NCBI GenBank assembly: GCA_025361065.1
Contig: JANYAY010000175.1
Coordinates: 1 to 50,300, forward strand
Reading direction: 5' to 3'
Length of the DNA: 50,300 nucleotides
DNA from: Deltaproteobacteria bacterium
GTDB taxonomy: Bacteria > Desulfobacterota > Syntrophia > Syntrophales > Smithellaceae
Positions within the stretch are counted from its first letter, which is position 1. Each line of letters begins with the position of its first letter. The notes below the pieces were generated by a model. It saw only the letters and a list, made by a program, of their open reading frames with translations. It had not been told where the DNA came from and made no database searches. Of this stretch, positions 10,401 through 18,102 are shown in pieces. The position numbers and the translations under genes are program-made.

Positions 10401-10462
10401 CTGCCGGAAGATTGACAACCGGTGCCTCCACAAATTAATAAGTGTGAACGAAAAACCTTCAT
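7406..10462 (-). CDS. hydB: HydB/NuoF-like flavoprotein fused to a C-terminal GltD/NfnB-like FAD/NAD(P) oxidoreductase
   Basis: N-terminal thioredoxin-like 2Fe-2S domain; NuoF part GLRGRGGAGFPTGLKW...NADEGDPGAFMDR and CGKCTPCREG; then Fer4_20-like cysteine region (CQHTCP...CGRVCDHKCQSKCRR) and GAGPAGLTAARDLALRGY / GGGNSAIDAARVALRLG Rossmann motifs. Confidence 0.9.
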   Translation of the reverse strand: MKVFRSHLLICGGTGCQSSGSLAVKKALLLELDKRSLSSEIKVVETGCNGFCALGPIIVVYPEGIIYVSIQATDIPDLVEEHLVKGRVLERLLYREPVTDKPIPTMQDIPFFALQELRVLKNRGLIDPEKMEEYIARDGYAGMAKALTEMKPEQIVKEVLDSGLRGRGGAGFPTGLKWQFAAQSKSDIKYVLCNADEGDPGAFMDRSVLEADPHAVLEGMVIAAKAIGSHQGYIYCRAEYPLAIHRLSLAIAQAKEAGLLGKNILGTGFDFDLEIYQGAGAFVCGEETALMTSIEGKRGMPRPRPPFPAVAGLWQKPSILNNVETLANIGQIIMRGAAWYASIGTEKSKGTKVFALTGDVNNVGLVEVPMGTKLGTIVYDIGGGIPKGKKFKAAQLGGPSGGMIPIQHLNAPIDYEKVVELGAIMGSGGLIVMNEDKCAVDMARFFMDFCQDESCGKCTPCREGTKRMLDILTNITRGKGKEGDIELLEEMAEVIKNAALCGLGQTAPNPVLSTIRYFRKEYEEHIHDHRCSATVCSALFKSPCQHTCPIEMDIPSYIALIRAGRFDDAYKILLQTNPFPSVCGRVCDHKCQSKCRRGNLDESIAIKFLKRFITDQAPRPKIDPVPQTRKEKIAVVGAGPAGLTAARDLALRGYKVTVFEELDTAGGMLYWGIPAYRLPRKILQAEIDTIKALGVEINLNTRVGRDITFAKLEKDFDFIYLAVGAHKSQKMNVPGEDLQNVYGGVEFLRDFNANEEKWSKGEKSLGKKVAVIGGGNSAIDAARVALRLGAEVTILYRRLRPDMPAAEEEIKAAEEEGIKIEYLVAPLKIEGAKGKVNSISCRRMTLGDFDSSGRKKPVAVAGSEFTLRVDTIIAAIGQVPDMSFIDPANNIAVNKWDCLTVGNVYKSRTPNARYFAGGDAVTGPDTVIAAIAAGHQAADDIDGSIRQANGEPAYEKPALEIIDVPLVIDEESIESPQMAMPEMESILRKTSFAEVELGFTAEDAIKEACRCLRCDAAV

Positions 10463-10528
10463 TTGGCCAAAATCCTCCTTAAGAAATGATCATGCTCTTT
10501 TGAATGAAATGCATGATGGGCAATAGCT

Positions 10529-10912
10529 TTACTTTGTTATTTCAGCGCCTCTTGCCAGAACGAAAGGCAGTTGAATTTCTCCATCCAAAACATGCCTTTT
10601 AAAAACCTGTCTTATTTTATTGGGATTCATATATTCATATTTTATCGGGTCCTGATTTAATATTTCCACCGTGACTAAGGGTTCCCGGCTGCAAAGCCCC
10701 ATACAGCCCGAGGTGGTTACAACAATATCGTTAATTTTGGCTTCGGCAATTTCCTGCAGCAGTGTATCCAGAACTTCTCTTGCTCCGGAAGCTATGCCAC
10801 AGGTTCCCATGTGCACGGTAATTTTTACTCTGCGCTCACCGTCTCTTAAGGACATTTCCGCATGTACTTTTTCTTTTATTTTTTTCAGATCAGCTATAGT
10901 CAATTTCGCCAT
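10529..10912 (-). CDS. (2Fe-2S) thioredoxin-like ferredoxin domain protein, hydrogenase accessory subunit
   Basis: Four cysteines in thioredoxin-like ferredoxin arrangement (GTCGIASGA...TTSGCMGLCSREPLVTVE); located between hydB and hydC. Confidence 0.8.
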   Translation of the reverse strand: MAKLTIADLKKIKEKVHAEMSLRDGERRVKITVHMGTCGIASGAREVLDTLLQEIAEAKINDIVVTTSGCMGLCSREPLVTVEILNQDPIKYEYMNPNKIRQVFKRHVLDGEIQLPFVLARGAEITK

Positions 10913-10948
10913 CGGCGGTTCCTCCTTTTATTCTGGTTCATAAAGAAA

Positions 10949-11446
10949 TTATGTATATTGACTCAATATTTCTCTTACTTTGGAAGGTTTAACCCGGCCA
11001 TGTACATCTTCATTGACAACCAAGACCGGTCCCAGCCCACAGGCGCCCAGACAACGAATGGTTTCCAGAGTGAACATTCTGTCCGGGGTTGTTTCGCCGT
11101 CTTGAATACCAAATTCCTTCTTTAACGTGTCGGCTATTGCCTTTCCGCCGCGAACATAACAGGCTGTCCCCAGACAAACACGTACTGTATGTTTTCCGCG
11201 AGGGGTCATGGTAAAGAAAGAATAAAAAGTAACAACTCCATAAATACGGCTCAGGGGCAGATTTAATTCCAGCGCAATCTTTTTTTGCACGGATATCGGC
11301 AGATATTCCAAAGCAACTTGCGCTTCTTCCAGCACGGGGATTAAGCCACCGGGTTTCCCTTTATGCTTATTGATAATTTCATTGAGCCTGGTTACCTGTT
11401 CCGGTGTAAAATCTTTTAAAAGTTCATTTTCTTCCGCTTTCATCAA
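10949..11446 (-). CDS. hydC: NADH dehydrogenase 24 kDa-like subunit (HydC/NuoE)
   Basis: GKPGGLIPVLEEAQVALEYLP...VCLGTACYVRGG...CLGACGLGPVLVVNEDVHG is NuoE/HydC. Confidence 0.92.
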   Translation of the reverse strand: MMKAEENELLKDFTPEQVTRLNEIINKHKGKPGGLIPVLEEAQVALEYLPISVQKKIALELNLPLSRIYGVVTFYSFFTMTPRGKHTVRVCLGTACYVRGGKAIADTLKKEFGIQDGETTPDRMFTLETIRCLGACGLGPVLVVNEDVHGRVKPSKVREILSQYT

Positions 11447-11470
11447 TTCCTCCTCGATCTTTGGGGTAAG

Positions 11471-12019
11471 TTAAGCTTCAGGCTTTATTTCGCTAAAACC
11501 TTCTTCTAAAACGCCCCGAATATACTTCAATATTTCAGGATGATTAATGGGTACATCCTCGATTTCTTTACGTATTATTCTGGTGTCCAATTCCGACCGC
11601 CGGTCATTATGCCTGTGTTTTAAAAAAAAATCAACATCTGAATTACCGGCAATAAGAACAATTAGCGTACTGATGATATTACCCATGGGTTGTCTATCCA
11701 TGTGACTGAGGCCGAAAGTTGCTTTAACAGTTGTTCCCTTACCCTCTTGAGATTCCAGTTTAAAATGACCACCGGCTCTTCGGGCGGCATCAGCCAGCAG
11801 TGGAATGCCCAGGCCGAAGCGCCGGACAGTTTTTGTCGTATAGAAGGGATCTAAGACTTTTTCCATCTCTTCTTGTTTCATCCCGCGACCATTATCGATG
11901 ATCTCTATGGAAAGAGAATCATTGGCCGTATCTTCATCGATATCGATTTCAATTAAACTGGCGCCGGCACGAACAGAGTTTTCGGCAATGTCCAGAATAT
12001 GTGATGCCAGTTCCAGCAT
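11471..12019 (-). CDS. HATPase-domain (histidine-kinase-type ATPase) protein associated with hydrogenase
   Basis: ASHILDIAENSVRAGASLIEIDIDED...DNGRGM...FYTTKTVRRFGLGIPLLADAARRAGG. ORF track starts at 12181; internal ATG at 12019 is the likely start because the extension overlaps the PHP gene end and a hairpin region. Confidence 0.8.
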   Translation of the reverse strand: MLELASHILDIAENSVRAGASLIEIDIDEDTANDSLSIEIIDNGRGMKQEEMEKVLDPFYTTKTVRRFGLGIPLLADAARRAGGHFKLESQEGKGTTVKATFGLSHMDRQPMGNIISTLIVLIAGNSDVDFFLKHRHNDRRSELDTRIIRKEIEDVPINHPEILKYIRGVLEEGFSEIKPEA

Positions 12020-12146
12020 TATTAGTGAAACTCCAATTCTGAAAGCGCAGCGCAGCGGAATTGGTAAGTTGAACAATCCCGCAAAGCGGAGGGTATGACA
12101 CCCCGCAACTTGCTGCTGAATATGTTTCCTAAACTTACTTTGGGGT
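12020..12146. repeat. Hairpin-rich intergenic element between the PHP and HATPase genes
   Basis: Nested inverted repeats: CCAATTC...GAATTGG, GCGGAGGGT...ACACCCCGC, TAAGTT...AACTTA. Confidence 0.45.
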
Positions 12147-12896
12147 TCATACCTGTGGCTGCTCCATGACGTAACGGCCATTTTGCCTTTTTAAAGCCAT
12201 TTTTAATTCGGAAAATGTTGGTTCCAAAAGATTTATTCGGGTAAATGTCTTTCCGATATCTTTGATAAAATGAGAGTCTGAAGAAATGATAAACGGAAAT
12301 TTACCCAATTCCGAATATTTAATTCTGGCCTGGTCAAAACCGGTGAGAGGTGTTATCTCGAGAGCGTCAAAATCAGCATTATCATCGATGAAGCCAAGCT
12401 GACTCAGCACACTAAAGCTTTCCCGGTCTATATGTGCGGCAATGGCCAGCCCGCCAAATAGATGAATATAGCCAATCAGAGTATCCAGGGATAAATTCGT
12501 CGCGCCGATCAGTAATTGGTTATTTATCCCCTCTACCTCACCAATTTCATTGACGATAGCCTGAACACCAAAACGCTCTTCATCATTTTCTCCTGCAAGA
12601 TTCCGGTCAATTATATTTTGCAGCAATATCAGGTTGGACAGGGAATCGAATATGGCCAGGAGGTGCACTTCTTCACTGGTTGTGATCTCCATGCCGGGAA
12701 GAACACTCAGATTAGTTGTTTGCGCGGCTTTGATTACGTAAGGAACGTTTGCTGAAGAATTATGATCGCAAATGGCAATCATGTCGAGCTTTGCTTCGAC
12801 GGCTTTTTGCACTAAAGCCATAGGGTGCATATCAAGCTCGGCGCAGGGTGAGAGGCAAGTGTGGACATGCAGATCGCAATTGAAAACTTTCAGCAT
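12147..12896 (-). CDS. PHP-domain phosphoesterase
   Basis: CDLHVHTCLSPCAELDMHP...AICDHNSS...GMEITTSEEVHLLAIF...SDSHF: PHP metal-binding motifs. Confidence 0.85.
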   Translation of the reverse strand: MLKVFNCDLHVHTCLSPCAELDMHPMALVQKAVEAKLDMIAICDHNSSANVPYVIKAAQTTNLSVLPGMEITTSEEVHLLAIFDSLSNLILLQNIIDRNLAGENDEERFGVQAIVNEIGEVEGINNQLLIGATNLSLDTLIGYIHLFGGLAIAAHIDRESFSVLSQLGFIDDNADFDALEITPLTGFDQARIKYSELGKFPFIISSDSHFIKDIGKTFTRINLLEPTFSELKMALKRQNGRYVMEQPQV

Positions 12897-12964
12897 TGTT
12901 CTTTCCGGAATTACGCAAAAAAAATGACCATAAATTTTATGGTCACGGAAGTGGTTGCACGGAA

Positions 12965-13306
12965 TTAATCTTTTTTCTCCAGGAGATTATAGATTTTACC
13001 GGTTAACTCAAAAGCAGGCAAGTTGGATACCATTATTGGTATTTTTTCCTGACTGGCTTTTGCCAAAGTATCCTGAGTTGGTTCGCAGGAATTAATCAGA
13101 ATAATGCCGGCGTGGTCTTTCAGGCTGGCGACGGCGACGATATTCTGGTGAACCTGTCTAGTTATCCAGATATTTCCTTCGTGGGAATTGGCCATAACTT
13201 CGCTTAAAAGGTCCCCCGTGTAACCACCGGTGACATTATTTTTAAGATTCTCCGACGCACATCTGACTTCTAAGCTCAATTCTTGGACTATTGTTGCTAA
13301 ATTCAT
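12965..13306 (-). CDS. DRTGG-domain-like small protein
   Basis: 113 aa; EVRCASENLKNNVTGGYTGDLLSEVMANSHEGNIWITRQVHQNIVAVASLKDHAGIILINS resembles DRTGG-type domains found beside hydrogenase clusters. Confidence 0.65.
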   Translation of the reverse strand: MNLATIVQELSLEVRCASENLKNNVTGGYTGDLLSEVMANSHEGNIWITRQVHQNIVAVASLKDHAGIILINSCEPTQDTLAKASQEKIPIMVSNLPAFELTGKIYNLLEKKD

Positions 13307-13337
13307 TTTAATACCTGAAAGAAGAATTCTGCCGTCT

Positions 13338-13790
13338 TTATTTCTTTATATTTATCGTCATTAAAAGACGTGTGCCTTTGCCTAATTCCGATGAAATAAT
13401 GAACGCGTCGGAATAGCTTTTGATATTATAGAGCCCCATACCGGCGCCAAAACCCATTTCACGAATTTTTTGATTGGCCGTAGAGTAACCTTGCTGCATA
13501 GCCTGATCAATATTGGGAATTCCCGGACCCTCATCAATAACTTCAATCTGAACAGTATCAGGGTTGATCGTTAAATTAACAACACCTTTCCGGGCGTAAG
13601 AGACCACATTTATTTCCGATTCGTAACAAACAATGGCACATTTCCGAACTACGTCGCCGGGAAAATCCATTTGCTTGAGAATGGATTTTATGCTTGTAGA
13701 CACTATCCCGGCGTAATTGAAATTGCCGCCTTCTATATAAAAGCTCCGTTGATAAGAAATATGATCAGTTTCTGGCACTGGCATTGTCAA
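13338..13790 (-). CDS. Anti-sigma-factor-type ATPase (RsbW/RsbT-like HATPase_c_2)
   Basis: CYESEINVVSYARKGVVNLTINPDTVQIEVIDEGPGIPNIDQAMQQGYS...GFGAGMGLYNIKSYSD: N and G boxes of an RsbT-like kinase. Confidence 0.85.
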   Translation of the reverse strand: MTMPVPETDHISYQRSFYIEGGNFNYAGIVSTSIKSILKQMDFPGDVVRKCAIVCYESEINVVSYARKGVVNLTINPDTVQIEVIDEGPGIPNIDQAMQQGYSTANQKIREMGFGAGMGLYNIKSYSDAFIISSELGKGTRLLMTINIKK

Positions 13791-14139
13791 CTTTTTCTAC
13801 ACAACCAACCATCCCTTTCGCGTAAAGCCGTCCTGCGGTTTCAAAGAGAATATATTTGGTTGACAGTATGGGAATTTTCAGCTCTTTGGCCAAATTGATA
13901 GTATCGGTATTGGCTCTTTTGCCTCTAACCAGGACTATTGCCGCAATATCAAGAATGTCGGCGGTGCGAATCACCTGATCGTTAGTCAAACCGGTCAGCA
14001 GAATACTGCCGGCTTTAGCGAAGGCCAGAACATCACTCATTAAATCAGCCCCGAAAGCTGTCTTCACTTCCATATCCAGTTTGTCGTCACCGACTATGAC
14101 GTCGGCGTCAAGAATTTCTTTTACATCGCGTAGTTTCAA
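13765..14139 (-). CDS. DRTGG-domain protein
   Basis: KLRDVKEILDADVIVGDDKLDMEVKTAFGADLMSDVLAFAKAGSILLTGLTNDQVIRTADILDIAAIVLVRGK; DRTGG-like fold pattern. Overlaps the next gene by 26 nt. Confidence 0.7.
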   Translation of the reverse strand: MKLRDVKEILDADVIVGDDKLDMEVKTAFGADLMSDVLAFAKAGSILLTGLTNDQVIRTADILDIAAIVLVRGKRANTDTINLAKELKIPILSTKYILFETAGRLYAKGMVGCVEKVDNASARN

Positions 14140-14493
14140 AGGTTACTCCTCAGTCAATCGGCAGATAAGTTATTATACGTTTTGGGAAAACTTAATTTGA
14201 TGTCCATATCTTTGTGAAACTTACCTATTATCTAACATGCCTGATAATTTTATGTCAATAAGATAATCCAGGCAATGGACATGATTATTTTACCGCAGTA
14301 ACATCGGAGATATGGACATTTTAGGTAGGAAGAAGGAATAGATGGTAGAGAGGATCAATAAAATTGAGGATTGCAAATTTCGGAATTCGCACGATCAACC
14401 TTTAAATACATATAGTTTTAAGCTTTTTATTTGGTGAAGAAAGTGTTATTTCTACAAGGATAATGATTGAAAGTTCAAGGAGGATATAATCAT

Positions 14494-15015
14494 TTGCACG
14501 GGCTGGAGTTAAGGGAAACCAATATTATTCAGATAGTTACAGAGAGTTTGGCGAGATTGTCTCATCATGATAATATTGTCGTCAGGATGAAATCTTCTCT
14601 GGACGATGAAAAGGTATGGATCGACCGTGAACAAATAGGAACTGCTTTTTTTGATCTGGAGCAAAACGCCGTCGAGGCTATGCCGGATGGAGGCACATTA
14701 ACCATTATGCTTGAGGGTGATGAACGGCAGGTATTGATCACCCTGACCGATAGCGGGGCAGGTATTGCCGAAGAAAATATCCCTCTTCTTTTCACGCCTT
14801 TTTTTACCACCAAACCGGTTGGCGACGGAACAGGATTGGGCCTGCCGCAGGCCTTTGCAGCCATCAAAGCTCACAGCGGTAATATTAAAATTGAATCCAA
14901 TGCTAAACCGACGAAAGGGCCGACCGGCACCACCGTCAGAATAACGCTCCCCAGGCGGCAGGTGTTACAGGACAAACAGGCAAAGTTTATACTGCATGAG
15001 GAAGAGGGAGAATAG
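14494..15015 (+). CDS. Orphan histidine-kinase catalytic (HATPase) domain protein lacking a DHp/H-box
   Basis: FFDLEQNAVEAMPDGG...LTDSGAGIAEENIPLLFTPFFTTKPVGDGTGLGL. TTG at 14494 has AAGGAGG upstream (14477-14483); the ORF track opens at 14467. Confidence 0.75.
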   Translation: MHGLELRETNIIQIVTESLARLSHHDNIVVRMKSSLDDEKVWIDREQIGTAFFDLEQNAVEAMPDGGTLTIMLEGDERQVLITLTDSGAGIAEENIPLLFTPFFTTKPVGDGTGLGLPQAFAAIKAHSGNIKIESNAKPTKGPTGTTVRITLPRRQVLQDKQAKFILHEEEGE

Positions 15016-15208
15016 GGGTTTAGGCTGAAGGCTGAAGGCTGAGGGCTGAGGGCTGAAGGCTGAAGGTTTATTTTGTGGCCTGCGGCGTTTTAAATCTTTT
15101 CGGCTGCCGGCCTGTGCCGGCATAACGGCGCGGATAGCGCCTTTCATCTTAACCTTCAGCCCTCAGCCTTCAGTCTTCGGTCTTCAGCCTAAAGCCTTCA
15201 GCCTCTCG
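15016..15208. repeat. Heptanucleotide tandem repeat (GGCTGAA/GGCTGAG) in two inverted arms between convergent genes
   Basis: Left arm TTTAGGCTGAAGGCTGAAGGCTGAGGGCTGAGGGCTGAAGGCTGAAGGTT; right arm AACCTTCAGCCCTCAGCCTTCAGTCTTCGGTCTTCAGCCTAAAGCCTTCAGCC. Confidence 0.85.
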
Positions 15209-16384
15209 TTAGATTCTTTCCACTGTCACAATCTTATTCCGGGCATTAAGATCGGATACCAGTTCCCGTATATAGCCCATTCTCATCGGTTCACCCCGGA
15301 TAAGGTCGGCAACCTGATTGGGGTTAATTGCTGTTCCCACAATCAGGTTAATGTCATCGGCTTCCAGAAAATATCGGGCAAGGCGGGTGGCGGCATCGTT
15401 GTCTTTGGGTAGATCATGAATCGTCCTGGCGCCGCGCATAATCTCCAATGCCTGACCGATGGTTAATATGCCTTCCGTTACCAGGTCGATGCCCTTGATC
15501 ACGGCGGTGGGTGGTGAGCCCTTTTTCTTAGGCTCTTCACTGGTTCGCATCCACGGAGGAATCCATTCCACTTCCAGTTTTTCCTTGAGAACACGTGCCG
15601 CCATTTGGGCCGTACTGCCGCCGCAGATAATTTTAGCTCCTTCGGCGGCCATCAGGCGGGAGACCGCAAACTCGTCCATATCTTTGTTGGTGGGGGGGCC
15701 GGTCAGCACACAAACGGAGATTGCCGGACGTACTTTCATGCAGATGACGGTAGCGTCATCACCCGGCTTGTCATTATAGAGTTTCAAGCAGGTTTTAGAC
15801 ATTGCTTCCGTAAGCTTTACGGTATCAACGCCGGTTTGCACGAAACGCTGCACCGCAGTAGCTACGTTTTTCCATCCCCAACCCAGGCGGTAAATACCGC
15901 CCAACCCGGCGTGTTCATAGCCATCGCTGACTAAAACCATGTAGTCGTTATCCCGGAGTTGAAAATGTGCCTCCTTGATTATTCTGCCTTTGACCTGACG
16001 TTCTTCTACGGGAATGGTGACGATTGCGTTGTCGCGAATGAGAATTAATGGCGGGGAATCAAAAAGGACGATATGGGCGTCGCGTCCATTGTACACGATC
16101 AATACGGCAAAAGTGGCATATGCCAGTTTACGGACAGAGCATTCCGGAAGGGTCTCGACAAGTGTTTGCATGACGTCTTCCACCGTGCCGTCGGCTTCAA
16201 ACATCCGTGCAGCGATTTCAGCGGTGAGCGACGACAGAATGCTGGCTTTAACGCCGCTGCCCAGACCATCGGATAAAACAGCAACAAAAGAATCCGGCTT
16301 AGTGCGGATCATAACCGAGTCACCGCATAATTCCTCGCCGGCTTTATTCAGGCTGACCCAAGTGCATGCGACAAGCTGCCTCAC
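15209..16384 (-). CDS. SpoIIE/PP2C-type serine phosphatase linked to sensory hydrogenase
   Basis: FVAVLSDGLGSGVKASILSSLTAEIAARM...MVLVSDGYE...DDATVICMKVRP: PP2C/SpoIIE metal motifs. Start overlaps the end of the next hydrogenase gene (4 nt). Confidence 0.88.
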   Translation of the reverse strand: MRQLVACTWVSLNKAGEELCGDSVMIRTKPDSFVAVLSDGLGSGVKASILSSLTAEIAARMFEADGTVEDVMQTLVETLPECSVRKLAYATFAVLIVYNGRDAHIVLFDSPPLILIRDNAIVTIPVEERQVKGRIIKEAHFQLRDNDYMVLVSDGYEHAGLGGIYRLGWGWKNVATAVQRFVQTGVDTVKLTEAMSKTCLKLYNDKPGDDATVICMKVRPAISVCVLTGPPTNKDMDEFAVSRLMAAEGAKIICGGSTAQMAARVLKEKLEVEWIPPWMRTSEEPKKKGSPPTAVIKGIDLVTEGILTIGQALEIMRGARTIHDLPKDNDAATRLARYFLEADDINLIVGTAINPNQVADLIRGEPMRMGYIRELVSDLNARNKIVTVERI

Positions 16385-18102
16385 TTCGATCCTTCCTCTT
16401 CCAGCAGTTTCGCCAGATGCAAGACAATCATTTTACTTTCCGCAGTTGTCTCCCCTAAAAGATGCGCTATCTCATGAGCCACCCGCATTTGTTTTTGCAC
16501 CACTTCGCGGGTTTGTTCGAGCGTTTTTGCCCGCAGTTCCAGAAATTTCTGTTTTTCCGTCTCATGCTCTGTGATGTCGCGCATAATGGCTACCAAAAGT
16601 GATTGCCCTTCCACACGGACAATGTTCAGCTCCGCAACGAGATGATCATTGAGACGCCGGACTTTTGCGATCACGGGAACTCCCGTGTCCCACACGGAGA
16701 CGAAATCGTCATAGAGCGGAATCAGCCGGGAGAGGTGTTTGCCCTTAACATCCGCAAGCGAACAGCCAAAGAGTTGTTCGGCCGAGGGAGACATGTCCTG
16801 AATGCCGAGGTGATCATCAAGAATGATAATACAATTCGGAGATACATCCATGACGACCTGGCGCAGGGATTCGGAACGGCGGCGCATATAGGGAATGCAC
16901 ATGGTGACTTCGGCCATGCCGCGCAAAGTGGCGACGGCTTTTTCACGACAACTGGAATAACCGCAGGCACCGCAGTTGAGTTCGTCATCCGGCGTGTATT
17001 TATTGACGCGATGCAGCACTTCCTTAATCTGTTCTTCGCTGAATTCAGGGATAGGCTCCTTTTTATCGGTGTATGTACGGTATAGATCCGGCCAGTTATT
17101 GCGTGGGGGTATTTCATAAACCGGCCGATTCCGCTGATAGTCAATGATTCTTCGGCGGGCCGCATAAATGCCTCCTGCCAGATCGGCCATGGCCGGGCCG
17201 TTAATACAACCGCCGGTGCAGGCCATCAATTCTATCAGAGATGCATTTAGCCGGCCGGCGCGGATGTCACCCAGAATATTCCGGCATGTTTCCAGACCAC
17301 TGGCTACAACCAGTTCGTGATTCAGCATATCGGTGCTCAACGCCGCTGCGCCGATCAGGCCTCCTTCCAGGGGAAATAAACGTGCGTCCATTTGGGTGGA
17401 TGAAGATTCCATTATGCCGTCGACCTTCTGAAAAGTGATCCCCGCTTCATTAAACCAGTTGGCAAGACCGTGGAATGTCATCACCGCCGAAACCGAGTCT
17501 GCTATGGCCGAATCCCGGATCTCCATTTTTTTTGCGATGCAGGGACCGATAAAAACAATATAAGCGTCCGAGCCGTATTTTTGAGTCAGCCAACGGCTAT
17601 GAGCGATCATTGGCGATACGATCGGTGCCAGATGAGGAATCAAGTCGGGATAATATTTTTCGATCAGATTGACAAGAACAGGGCATGAAGAGGTGATTAC
17701 CGGACATTTCTGAGGCATTTTTTCGATGTATTCCCGGTGGGCCAAACCGACCATTTCTGCCCCAAGGGCGGTTTCCTCCACGGCAAAAAATCCCAGCTTT
17801 TTGAGTGCCGCTTCCATTTCGGAGAAATGGCGGAAGTTGAAATATGCGGGTGCGGAAGGGGCGACCGAAGCGATGAGCTTGCGTCCGTCTTTCAGCGCCT
17901 GTTTGACATCCGGTGTCGCGCTTTGGACGTCCTTGGCTTTTTGCGGACAGGTGCGGATGCACGTTCCGCATACAATGCACAATTCCGGCACTACCTGGGC
18001 CTGGCCGTCGTGAACTCGAATAGCTTTGACGTCGCAATGGCGAACACACCGGTAACAATCGCGGCAGCGGGCCGGGTTGGTGATGATGACGGGTTCGTTC
18101 AT
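16381..18102 (-). CDS. Sensory-type (group C-like) [FeFe] hydrogenase with 4Fe-4S and PAS domains
   Basis: N-terminal CRDCYRCVRHC, CIVCGTCIRTCP; diverged H-cluster motifs ITSSCPVLVN, GPCIAKKME, MACTGGCINGPAM; C-terminal CGACGYSSCREKAVA and PAS (VMDVSPNCIIILDDHLGIQDMSPSAEQLFG) plus helical tail. Confidence 0.88.
   Translation of the reverse strand: MNEPVIITNPARCRDCYRCVRHCDVKAIRVHDGQAQVVPELCIVCGTCIRTCPQKAKDVQSATPDVKQALKDGRKLIASVAPSAPAYFNFRHFSEMEAALKKLGFFAVEETALGAEMVGLAHREYIEKMPQKCPVITSSCPVLVNLIEKYYPDLIPHLAPIVSPMIAHSRWLTQKYGSDAYIVFIGPCIAKKMEIRDSAIADSVSAVMTFHGLANWFNEAGITFQKVDGIMESSSTQMDARLFPLEGGLIGAAALSTDMLNHELVVASGLETCRNILGDIRAGRLNASLIELMACTGGCINGPAMADLAGGIYAARRRIIDYQRNRPVYEIPPRNNWPDLYRTYTDKKEPIPEFSEEQIKEVLHRVNKYTPDDELNCGACGYSSCREKAVATLRGMAEVTMCIPYMRRRSESLRQVVMDVSPNCIIILDDHLGIQDMSPSAEQLFGCSLADVKGKHLSRLIPLYDDFVSVWDTGVPVIAKVRRLNDHLVAELNIVRVEGQSLLVAIMRDITEHETEKQKFLELRAKTLEQTREVVQKQMRVAHEIAHLLGETTAESKMIVLHLAKLLEEEGSK

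Noticed and set aside
15016-15208. CRISPR array interpretation of the GGCTGAA repeats
   Set aside because: Seven-nt units without spacers and with inverted arms; no cas genes in the window.
16381-18102. Calling this protein a third catalytic hydrogenase
   Set aside because: Diverged H-cluster motifs, PAS domain and phosphatase partner point to a sensory role instead.
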